7,710 bases of DNA from contig NZFZ01000034.1 of assembly GCA_002689405.1 (NCBI GenBank), positions 10,117 to 17,826 on the forward strand, written 5' to 3'. The position numbers and the translations under genes were made by a program. The notes beneath the pieces are model-generated. The model was not told the DNA's origin, did no database searches, and worked only from the letters and a program-made list of their open reading frames with translations. The stretch comes from Gammaproteobacteria bacterium (GTDB lineage Bacteria > Pseudomonadota > Gammaproteobacteria > Magnimaribacterales > AG-339-G14). This document shows, one piece after another, positions 1-6,187 of this stretch (within the stretch, counting starts at the first letter, position 1; every line of letters starts with the position of its first letter).

Positions 1-818
1 CCGGTTGTTTGAATTAACCAATAAGCACCAGATAAAACAAAAATCAGCAAAACAAAATTTCTTATTAACTCTTTCTGTATATTTTCAGCCTGAAGTAGAC
101 CAACAGGAGTCAATCCTACTAGCTCTCCAAAAGCTGCTCTTAGGGGATTTTCTTTTTTGGTTTCTGTTAAGCCTTCGCTTAACCCTCTAGGAGGTTCCTT
201 TATCTGCCATGTTATTAAAGCCAATAAAATACCTGGCAGGCCAACTGCCATAAAAGCTACTTGCCATCCTTTTAGCCCAAAGGGAGCCTCAGATATTATT
301 GGAAAAGCTTCATTCCAATTATCTACTATCAACCCTCCAATGAATATACCTATTCCAGAGCCTATGTAGAGTCCACTAGCGTATATCGATAATACTGTTG
401 CTCTTACTTTTGGAGAGAAATAGTCTGATAAAAGTGAATAAGAAGCTGGTGATGCACTGGATTCTCCAATACCAACACCAAATCTGTAAATGGATAATGA
501 TAAAAAGGACTTTGCAGTTCCTGATAAAAATGTCATTAAACTCCAAAAAGCCAAACCTAAACTTATTAAATTTTTTCTATTCCAAGTGTCAGCAAGTTTA
601 CCCATTGGGATTCCAACCACAGAGTAAAAGACTGCAAAAGCAGTTCCATACAAGAATCCAATATCACTATCAGAGATGTTTAAGTCTGCTTTTAAATCTT
701 CTGCGAGAATGGTTAAGATTTGTCTATCAATGAAATTAAAGACATAGACTATGACAAGTAAAATTAGAGCAAATTTTGCGCTACGACCACCAACTTCTGG
801 AATAGAAGGATTATTCAT
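1..818 (-). CDS. MFS transporter, spinster-like, 3'-truncated by window edge
   Basis: This is an inner-membrane major facilitator superfamily transporter. The frame is open from the ATG at 816-818 to the window edge, giving 272 complete codons of a protein that normally has about 400-450 residues. Visible features are the TM1 motif NFIDRQIL (residues 28-35), the MFS loop 2-3 signature GKLADTWNRK (73-82), the helix 4 segment RFGVGIGESS (112-121), and Gly-rich helices up to about residue 205. A charged cytoplasmic linker rich in Glu and Lys follows (about 207-253), and then the start of TM7 (about 254-270). An in-frame TAA at 828-830 makes this ATG the first usable start. The 12-base gap from the MaoC gene has no good Shine-Dalgarno site, so coupled translation is likely. 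DRQ-containing MFS proteins of this type are common beside acyl-CoA catabolic genes in marine Proteobacteria. The substrate is unknown; import or export of an organic acid or lipid is inferred. Confidence 0.9.
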   Translation of the reverse strand, partial: MNNPSIPEVGGRSAKFALILLVIVYVFNFIDRQILTILAEDLKADLNISDSDIGFLYGTAFAVFYSVVGIPMGKLADTWNRKNLISLGLAFWSLMTFLSGTAKSFLSLSIYRFGVGIGESSASPASYSLLSDYFSPKVRATVLSIYASGLYIGSGIGIFIGGLIVDNWNEAFPIISEAPFGLKGWQVAFMAVGLPGILLALITWQIKEPPRGLSEGLTETKKENPLRAAFGELVGLTPVGLLQAENIQKELIRNFVLLIFVLSGAYWLIQTT

Positions 819-830
819 TAGACTTATTTA

Positions 831-1247
831 TTAGCCTACTATTGCAGTAGCAGAGCCAGTAATAACAGTAGCGCCGTCTTGATTCTTTGTCTCGATAGCA
901 ATTTCAGCAAGGGTTAAGCCATCCTCTTCTTTGATATCTATGATTGTTGCAGTACTTTCTAGAGAATCTCCAGGCCAAACTTGATTGGTAAAACGAACGC
1001 CATATTTTTTAAGGGCGCCATCACCAACAAAGTTTGTCAGCATTTTACCCGTCATACCCATAGATAACATTCCATGAGCAAAAACACCTGGATAACCGGC
1101 TATTTCTTTAGTGAATTTATCATCGGAATGAAGAGGGTTATAGTCACCAGATGCTCCAGCATATTGGACAATTTGCGTTCTTTTCAAATCTTCTACGATT
1201 TTTTCAGAATAAGTATCTCCGACTTTAATTTCATTTTTCTTCAACAT
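831..1247 (-). CDS. MaoC-family dehydratase, catalytic subunit (R-specific enoyl-CoA hydratase-like)
   Basis: This 138-residue single hot-dog protein belongs to the MaoC / (R)-hydratase family, which reversibly adds water to trans-2-enoyl-CoA. The hydratase-2 signature YAGASGDYNPLH lies at residues 29-40 and contains the expected catalytic pair Asp35 and His40, with Asn37 between them. It is followed by the conserved FAHGMLSMG segment (56-64) and the WPGD turn (about residues 91-94) that typically begins the second half of the fold. The start is well supported by AGGAG at 1254-1258, six bases upstream of the ATG and overlapping the stop codon of the preceding gene. The gene lies directly after a second, His-lacking MaoC-like gene. 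By analogy with HadA-HadB and ChsH1-ChsH2 of mycobacteria, the two probably form a heteromeric hydratase in which this protein supplies the active site. The acyl chain it acts on is not known. Confidence 0.9.
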   Translation of the reverse strand: MLKKNEIKVGDTYSEKIVEDLKRTQIVQYAGASGDYNPLHSDDKFTKEIAGYPGVFAHGMLSMGMTGKMLTNFVGDGALKKYGVRFTNQVWPGDSLESTATIIDIKEEDGLTLAEIAIETKNQDGATVITGSATAIVG

Positions 1248-1253
1248 ATCCTT

Positions 1254-1258
1254 CTCCT
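1254..1258 (-). promoter_or_regulatory. Shine-Dalgarno site of the MaoC catalytic subunit
   Basis: The minus strand reads AGGAG, then AAGGAT, then ATG. This perfect ribosome binding site overlaps the TAG stop of the upstream MaoC-like gene. It is the strongest such site in the window, and it fixes the start at 1247. Confidence 0.8.
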
Positions 1259-1733
1259 AATTTTCTACAGGTTTTTCTGTAACTACACCAACAGAAGTTG
1301 CAGTGATGATTAGCTCGCCATCTTGATTTTTGTATTCGGTTACACTTTCACTAAATTTTAATTTACCAGCTCTTTTACTCTCTTTTTCCCAAGATTTTCC
1401 TGGTTTAACTTCAGCGGTGATGACATCACCCACCTTCAAAGGTTTATGATATTCATAATGCTGTTCGGCATGCAGGCCCATTGCTGCTCCACCTCCTCCA
1501 GACCCCGATGATTTCTTTCCTGTAGCTTCTTTCCCTGATCCAAACCAATTGTCACCGCCGATTTTTGGTCTTAGAAAATAGTCAGGATCAAATTGAGCAC
1601 TAGATTGAATGAAAGTAGGAGGAGCAATAACATTTTCATCTTTTTCTTCGTAATATTTAGGATTTGCATCTCCGATTGACCTTGCAAACATCATAATATG
1701 ACTTTTTTCGACTGGCATTTTTATTTTTGACAT
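1257..1733 (-). CDS. MaoC-like N-terminal-type dehydratase subunit (FAS1-like dehydratase fold), probably non-catalytic
   Basis: This 158-residue protein resembles the MaoC_dehydrat_N / FAS1-like dehydratase domain. The segment FARSIGDANPKYYEE (residues 16-30) matches the MaoC active-site region but carries Tyr27 where catalytic subunits have His; Asp22 is kept. The sequence continues with APPTF (37-41), typical of the family, and with LHAEQHYEYHKPLKVGD (87-103), the second conserved block. Between the two blocks lies a Trp- and Gly-rich loop (about 59-84) that includes SGSGGGG (76-82). The protein likely pairs with the catalytic MaoC protein encoded 9 bases downstream, as HadA pairs with HadB and as in ChsH1-ChsH2, and shapes the acyl-CoA pocket. 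A GAGGT site at 1738-1742 supports the start. The pairing is inferred from gene order and family knowledge; the loss of the His is seen directly. Confidence 0.85.
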   Translation of the reverse strand: MSKIKMPVEKSHIMMFARSIGDANPKYYEEKDENVIAPPTFIQSSAQFDPDYFLRPKIGGDNWFGSGKEATGKKSSGSGGGGAAMGLHAEQHYEYHKPLKVGDVITAEVKPGKSWEKESKRAGKLKFSESVTEYKNQDGELIITATSVGVVTEKPVEN

Positions 1734-1737
1734 TTTT

Positions 1738-1742
1738 ACCTC
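1738..1742 (-). promoter_or_regulatory. Shine-Dalgarno site of the non-catalytic MaoC-like subunit
   Basis: The minus strand reads TGAGGT, then AAAA, then ATG. The GAGG core overlaps the TGA stop of the kinase gene and lies five bases before the ATG, which supports the start at 1733 and suggests termination-reinitiation coupling. Confidence 0.75.
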
Positions 1743-2790
1743 ACTCGTTTATCAATTTCCATGCTGCATCAGCCATCATAACGGCATTTTCACCGAAAGA
1801 GTCAGCATTTTTTCCTGCTGCAGTTCCGTCTCTGACTCTGCCCATAATTCCTTGACTGATCGCTGCTAACTTAAATAAGTTAAAACCCATATACAAATTC
1901 CACTCAGACGCTATTTGATATCCGGTTTTTTCTTCGTACATTTCCAAATATTTCATTTCAGTAGGAATACCTAAATCTTTACATTGTTTTTCATCTGATA
2001 AAACTGGGTTTAGCTTGTATTGGATACAGTGATAACTAAAATCTGCAGCAGGATCTCCTAGCGTGGAAAGCTCCCAATCCAGTATTGCGCAAATTTTAAA
2101 AGTTTTTAGGTCAATCATGACGTTACTCAAACTAAAGTCACCATGAACAAGTTTTGTAGCTTTTTCGGCAGGAAGGTTTTTTGGCAACCAATCCATAAGA
2201 TTGTTCATAGACTTTATTTCTCTTGTCTCTGATGCAACATATTGTTTGGACCATCTTCCAACTTGTCTGCCAACATAATTACCAGGTTTTCCAAAAGTTT
2301 CCAGCCCTATACTTTCATGATCAACACTGTGTAAGAGTGCAATTGTTTCGTTCATAGAATGATAAATTCTCTGTCTTTCTTCATTGGATCCTTGTGGAAT
2401 ATGAGGCTCCCACATTACCTCCCCATCTACAAAACTCATCAGAAAAAATTCCGTTCCAATAATCGATTCATCTTCACAATGTATATAGGCTTTTGGAACT
2501 GGAACATCAGTTTTATTCAATGCAGCAATTACTTTATATTCTCTATCAACTGCGTGCGCAGATTTCAAAAGCTTCCCAGGAGGTTTCCTTCTTAGGACAT
2601 AAGATTCTTTTTGAGTTTTCAAAAGGTAGGTAGGATTAGATTGACCCCCAACAAATTCTTCAATTGAATTTATTTTTCCAAATTTTTCTAAATTGTCATT
2701 GAGATATACTTCAAGTTTATTTTGATCTATTTCGTGCCTGTCAGATATTCTTTTTGTACCTGAATATTCCCCTTTGAATTTACTATCCAT
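1741..2790 (-). CDS. Phosphotransferase of the APH/ACAD10/LvaA type, likely hydroxyacyl-CoA kinase
   Basis: This 349-residue soluble kinase has the aminoglycoside phosphotransferase (APH, COG3173) fold. Visible motifs in order are the nucleotide loop GGQSNPTYLL (48-57), YVLRRKPPG (64-72) in the strand that carries the ATP-contacting basic residue, DREY (82-85) with Glu84 as the likely helix C acid, and a hinge-like FFLMSFVDGEV (115-125). The catalytic loop is LVHGDFSLSNVM (214-225), with Asp218 and Asn223, and the metal-binding segment is ILDWELSTLGDP (236-247), with Asp238. The VLRRKPPG and DWELSTLGDP wording is typical of the branch beside acyl-CoA genes, not of antibiotic kinases. Known relatives are LvaA of Pseudomonas putida and the kinase domains of human ACAD10/ACAD11, which act on 4-hydroxyacyl-CoAs. 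The substrate here is inferred. The upstream gap is 26 bases, the largest in the window; only a weak AAGA precedes the ATG. Confidence 0.88.
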   Translation of the reverse strand: MDSKFKGEYSGTKRISDRHEIDQNKLEVYLNDNLEKFGKINSIEEFVGGQSNPTYLLKTQKESYVLRRKPPGKLLKSAHAVDREYKVIAALNKTDVPVPKAYIHCEDESIIGTEFFLMSFVDGEVMWEPHIPQGSNEERQRIYHSMNETIALLHSVDHESIGLETFGKPGNYVGRQVGRWSKQYVASETREIKSMNNLMDWLPKNLPAEKATKLVHGDFSLSNVMIDLKTFKICAILDWELSTLGDPAADFSYHCIQYKLNPVLSDEKQCKDLGIPTEMKYLEMYEEKTGYQIASEWNLYMGFNLFKLAAISQGIMGRVRDGTAAGKNADSFGENAVMMADAAWKLINE

Positions 2791-2816
2791 GCTTTTCTTA
2801 AAAGATTAAATATACA

Positions 2817-3539
2817 TCAATTTAAAGATCTGCCGCCATCAATTTTTAAGATCTGACCGGTTACGTAGGAAAATTTAGTCAACCCAACTACTGCCTCAGA
2901 TATGTCTCTTTCTGTGCCGATTCTGTTAAGAGGAATTTCACTTAGCAGTTCTTGTTCTTGTGATGATCCGTCGGAAGGCAACAATATTGCTCCAGGAGCA
3001 ATGGCATTTACTCGAACTTCGGGAGCAAACTCCCGCGCAAGAGTTTTAGTTAAATTTTCAAGTCCTGCTTTTGCCATAGAATAAATGACGTAATTTTTCA
3101 TTCCTCTATTAACCATTGCATCAGATATATTAATTATTAATCCCTTAGATGCTGTAAGCATTTTTTTACAGTGCCTTGATAACAAAAATGGGCCTCGTAA
3201 GTTTGAGTTAAATAGGTCATCCCAATCAGAGTAGTTATGATTTTCTATATCCGTTTTAAAAAATGATGAAGCATTATTTACTAAAACATCAAGAGAATTA
3301 AAATTATTACTGATCTTACTTACGAGCTCTTCCACTTGCTCGAAGTCATTTAGGTCTAAGCTAAAAATTTCACAACTGCCTTCTCTTAATTTGTTTAATT
3401 CTGATTTGAGAACTTTTGCTTCATTTTCTGATTTATTGAAGTGACATATGATGTTGTAACCATTTTCATGCAATTTTTTACATATATCTTTTCCTATTCT
3501 TATTGCTCCTCCAGTGATTAATGCAGTTTTATAAGTCAT
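2817..3539 (-). CDS. Pteridine reductase (PTR1/FolM-like short-chain dehydrogenase)
   Basis: This 240-residue classical short-chain dehydrogenase/reductase most resembles bacterial pteridine reductases, which use NADPH to reduce dihydropterins or dihydrofolate. The cofactor motif is TGGAIRIG (9-16); Arg14 matches the TGxxxR variant of PTR1 and FolM, which favours NADPH. NNASSF (88-93) is the pteridine-reductase form of the usual NNAG. The active site reads SDAM (139-142), then Tyr153 and Lys157. The 13-residue step from Asp140 to Tyr153 matches Asp181-Tyr194 in Leishmania PTR1, where ordinary SDRs have Ser. APGAI (181-185) and YVTGQ with DGGRSLN at the end complete the fold. The start overlaps the last 11 bases of cca and has AGGA at 3548-3551. 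Tetrahydropterin or folate recycling is the likely role; a different SDR substrate is less likely but possible. Confidence 0.85.
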   Translation of the reverse strand: MTYKTALITGGAIRIGKDICKKLHENGYNIICHFNKSENEAKVLKSELNKLREGSCEIFSLDLNDFEQVEELVSKISNNFNSLDVLVNNASSFFKTDIENHNYSDWDDLFNSNLRGPFLLSRHCKKMLTASKGLIINISDAMVNRGMKNYVIYSMAKAGLENLTKTLAREFAPEVRVNAIAPGAILLPSDGSSQEQELLSEIPLNRIGTERDISEAVVGLTKFSYVTGQILKIDGGRSLN

Positions 3540-4608
3540 TTTTTTTATCCTGAATTACTTTTAATCTTTCATGAAATATTTTTTCTTTAATTTCTTCAGC
3601 CACAAGGCCTGAAACTTTTACTTTTACTTTTTTAAGTTCTTTCAAGAGAGATTTCCAATTTTTAATTCTTTGAGAAGAAATTATTTTTAACTTTTGAAAT
3701 AAGTCTAATGAATTTAACAAATTTGATTCGTTCCTAAAAAAATTCATTCTATTAAGGCTTGTTAAAAGTTTTTTTTCATCAACATTTTTCTTTTTAATGA
3801 ATTGAAATAATTCATTAAACGTTTTTCTAAAATTTGAAATTTTATTTGGTACCCTAATCTTTCTTTCAAGAATTTTCGCATAATTAGAATTTAGATTAAT
3901 TATCGCCCATTTTTCAAGAACCATATTTCTTTCATTATCCATCCTTTTAAGAAACTTAAGATTTTTTGAGTAGATTTTTTCGAGCCCATCAAAATATTTG
4001 AGAGCCCCAACTTTTTTAAGAGTTGTAAAATATTTACTTGAATTTTTATAACCTAGAGCCTTTTGCGTTTCATCCCAAATTCTTTCTCCAGAAAGAAAAT
4101 TTATTTCATTATTTAATGACATTTTTTTTAAAACCTTTAAGGAATCTTTGGAAATTGAAAAATTAAAATCAGCCAGTTTTGATTTAAATCTTGCAACTCT
4201 AAAAAGCCTTAAAGGATCTTCAGAGAAAGCTTTGGAAACTATTTTAATCCTTCTATTTTTTAGGTCTTTAATACCTCCAAAAGGGTCATATAATTTTCCA
4301 GACTCATCTTTGGCAATAGCATTTATTGTAATGTCTCTTCGTTTTAAATCCTCATTTAGAGAAATATTAGATTTTGTATTAAAAGAAAAATTTTTATGAC
4401 CTTTTCCTGTTTTTATTTCTTTTCTGGCTAAAGCATATTCTTCTTTTGTCTTAGGATGCAAATAAACTGGAAAGTTTTTTCCTACTTGTTTAAAGCCTCG
4501 TTTAATCATTTCTTTATGAGACGAATTTATAACAACCCAATCTTTTTCACTAAAAGGAATCCCTAATAACTCATCCCTAATTGCTCCGCCTACTAAGAAA
4601 ATTTTCAT
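3529..4608 (-). CDS. cca: CCA-adding enzyme (tRNA nucleotidyltransferase) with degenerate HD region
   Basis: This enzyme adds or repairs the 3'-terminal CCA of tRNAs using CTP and ATP. It is 359 residues, against 412 for E. coli Cca. The N-terminal half aligns with that protein almost word for word: FLVGGAIRDELLG (4-16), EKDWVV (21-26), YLHPKTKEEYALAR (49-62), DLKRRDITINAIA (87-99, nucleotide selection) and EDPLRLFRVARF (130-141). ERIWDET (175-181) follows. In E. coli the first catalytic acid is Asp21; here it is Glu21, with Asp23 kept. The C-terminal half, where E. coli has an HD phosphohydrolase domain, is about 50 residues shorter. It has no His between about residue 72 and residue 345, so the HD activity is lost, although the last 30 residues still resemble the E. 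coli end. The start overlaps the apaH stop in ATGA. Assignment to the family is firm; activity with Glu21 is inferred. Confidence 0.93.
   Translation of the reverse strand: MKIFLVGGAIRDELLGIPFSEKDWVVINSSHKEMIKRGFKQVGKNFPVYLHPKTKEEYALARKEIKTGKGHKNFSFNTKSNISLNEDLKRRDITINAIAKDESGKLYDPFGGIKDLKNRRIKIVSKAFSEDPLRLFRVARFKSKLADFNFSISKDSLKVLKKMSLNNEINFLSGERIWDETQKALGYKNSSKYFTTLKKVGALKYFDGLEKIYSKNLKFLKRMDNERNMVLEKWAIINLNSNYAKILERKIRVPNKISNFRKTFNELFQFIKKKNVDEKKLLTSLNRMNFFRNESNLLNSLDLFQKLKIISSQRIKNWKSLLKELKKVKVKVSGLVAEEIKEKIFHERLKVIQDKKNDL
3548..3551 (-). promoter_or_regulatory. Shine-Dalgarno site of the pteridine reductase gene, inside cca
   Basis: AGGA lies eight bases upstream of the ATG, within the 3' end of cca, and is followed by T and a run of A. 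It supports the start at 3539 and therefore the 11-base overlap with cca. Confidence 0.6.
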
Positions 4609-5426
4609 CCTTGCTTACTTTTTATCACAAATTTTTTTTGATCTTCTAATCTTAAAAATGTTAGTTCTTTTCCCCAACAACATCCAGTATCTAAAGCAAT
4701 GATATTTGATATATCTGTTTTACCCTGAAGAGCCGCCCAATGACCAAACACCAAAAAATCAACGTCTTCCATTATTTTATTTTCTTTTTTAAACCAAGGA
4801 GCTAAATTTGAAGGAATGTTCTTTTTTCTACCTTTAAAAGAGAAATTAGGGTATCCATTTTTGTTCACAACCCTAACTCTTGTAAAAAAATTTATTAAGC
4901 CACTAAAAGAGTTAATGGAATTGAAATTTTTTTTATCTTCAAAAATATTTTTTAAACTGTTTTTTGGATTCTTAATTAATTCCAACCCATAAAGCTTAGA
5001 CAAAGTTTCAGCATTTTTAAGAGTCATGTCTCTTGGAATGCCTGCATGAACCATGGCAACTTTGATGACTTTTTTTTTAGTTAGAATCTTTTTTGAGAAA
5101 ATAAAAGGCTGTTGTAAAAGAAATCTAGCCATTTTTAAACTTTTTTTGTGAAACATTTGAGATTGAAAAGTATCATCATCACTTTGTTTTTTATTATTGA
5201 AGAAACAATTTAGATAATGCAAGTCATGATTACCTAAAACTAAGTGAACCGAATCTTTAATTTTAAAAACATACTCTAAAACTTTTAAAGAGTCTGGACC
5301 CCTATTAATTAGATCGCCTGTTATCCATAAAAAATCTTTTGAACTTTCAAACTTTATTAGCTCTAAACCCTCTATAAACTCTTCAAAACAACCTTGAATA
5401 TCTCCAACTACGTAATTAGCCATCAT
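4605..5426 (-). CDS. apaH: Symmetrical bis(5'-nucleosyl)-tetraphosphatase
   Basis: This cytoplasmic enzyme splits diadenosine tetraphosphate (Ap4A) into two ADP and also affects Np4-capped RNA. It has 273 residues, close to the 280 of E. coli ApaH. The metallophosphatase motifs appear in order: VVGDIQGC (6-13), GDLINRGP (37-44), LGNHDLH (64-70), VHAGIP in the middle, and FGHWAALQG and LDTGCCWG near the end. The start is ambiguous: two ATGs stand in tandem at 5424-5426 and 5421-5423. Family members begin MA.Y..GD, and a GAAGG sequence directly abuts the first ATG, so the second may be the real one; it would shorten the protein by one residue. The gene overlaps rsmA by 11 (or 8) bases. apaG, normally located between them, is missing. 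A run of nine A (minus strand) occurs at 5070-5078. Confidence 0.95.
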   Translation of the reverse strand: MMANYVVGDIQGCFEEFIEGLELIKFESSKDFLWITGDLINRGPDSLKVLEYVFKIKDSVHLVLGNHDLHYLNCFFNNKKQSDDDTFQSQMFHKKSLKMARFLLQQPFIFSKKILTKKKVIKVAMVHAGIPRDMTLKNAETLSKLYGLELIKNPKNSLKNIFEDKKNFNSINSFSGLINFFTRVRVVNKNGYPNFSFKGRKKNIPSNLAPWFKKENKIMEDVDFLVFGHWAALQGKTDISNIIALDTGCCWGKELTFLRLEDQKKFVIKSKQG

Positions 5427-6186
5427 CCTTCACCAATGCAGATATTTGAAGATATTCATTTAAAGATAATTCGTCTGGACGTAGGTTTAAATTAAGATCT
5501 AAATTGTTGATAGTTTCTTTTTCGAGGATATCTTGAAGAGAATTAGAAATTTTTTTTCTTTTTTTGTTGAATAAGGCTCTAGTAACCTTCTTTAGATTTT
5601 GTAACTCTTTTTGATTTACTTCTCTTTTCTTCGGGGAAAATTTTACAAATAAGCTATCTACTTTGGGCATGGGATTAAAAAATTCTTTTGAAACTTCTTT
5701 TATAATTGTGACCTCGTATAAATATTTACAAATAACACTTAGCCTCCCATAGGATGAAGTCTTTTCGTTTCCAGCACATCTTAAAGCAAACTCTTTTTGA
5801 AGCATGAAATGTATATCAAGTATTTTTTCATAATGCTTTTCGCACCAATCTAAGATTGGACTTGATATGTTGTATGGAATATTGCCGACAACTCGAAACT
5901 GATTTGAAGCATAAATTTCTGAGGCGTTTAGTTTCAATATATCTCCATCGATAAAAGCGTTTCTATTTTTTGGAAACTTGTTTCTTAAAAAAACTAATAA
6001 GTCTTTATCTAATTCTATTCCAAAATAAGAATCGCAAATATTTATTAGGTTTTTTGTTAAGTCTCCCTTGCCCGGACCAATTTCTAAAAGCCTATCGTTA
6101 CTATCAACATTGATAAGATTTACTAAATCTTCTAATAGTTTTTTGTCTGATAAGAAGTTTTGCCCAAATCTCTTTTTTGCTTGCAT
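5416..6186 (-). CDS. rsmA: 16S rRNA dimethyladenosine transferase
   Basis: RsmA (KsgA) dimethylates two adjacent adenosines in helix 45 of 16S rRNA (A1518 and A1519 in E. coli) using S-adenosylmethionine, late in small-subunit assembly. The protein has 256 residues, against 273 in E. coli. The N-terminus KKRFGQNFL (4-12) is diagnostic. It is followed by the SAM-binding loop LEIGPGKGDLT (34-44), the acidic GIELD (56-60), DGDIL (80-84) and the catalytic NIPYNISSPIL (102-112). The segment FFNPMPKVDS with its conserved Pro residues lies near the start of the C-terminal domain, and a Lys/Arg-rich stretch NKKRKKISNS follows. It starts one base after the pdxA stop and no ribosome binding site is visible, so its translation probably depends on reinitiation by ribosomes leaving pdxA. 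Confidence 0.96.
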   Translation of the reverse strand: MQAKKRFGQNFLSDKKLLEDLVNLINVDSNDRLLEIGPGKGDLTKNLINICDSYFGIELDKDLLVFLRNKFPKNRNAFIDGDILKLNASEIYASNQFRVVGNIPYNISSPILDWCEKHYEKILDIHFMLQKEFALRCAGNEKTSSYGRLSVICKYLYEVTIIKEVSKEFFNPMPKVDSLFVKFSPKKREVNQKELQNLKKVTRALFNKKRKKISNSLQDILEKETINNLDLNLNLRPDELSLNEYLQISALVKDDG

Positions 6187-6187
6187 T

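Noticed and set aside
5..733. Plus-strand open frames at 5-190, 157-369 and 398-733
   Set aside because: They lie opposite a continuous minus-strand MFS transporter with clear family motifs, and their translations show no recognisable domains. They are antisense shadows. The same holds for plus-strand frames at 1074-1313, 2359-2595, 2902-3084 and 4148-4399.
1741..2790. Aminoglycoside resistance gene
   Set aside because: The APH fold is shared by many kinases. The VLRRKPPG and DWELSTLGDP motifs and the MaoC neighbours point to the acyl-CoA-associated branch.
2791..2816. Promoter in the 26-base gap upstream of the kinase
   Set aside because: A TATATT-like hexamer is present, but no convincing -35 element stands at 16-18 bases, and such AT-rich hexamers are expected by chance here.
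3539..5565. Poly-T runs as intrinsic terminators
   Set aside because: They lie inside coding frames as Lys/Asn/Phe codons and no GC-rich stem precedes them.
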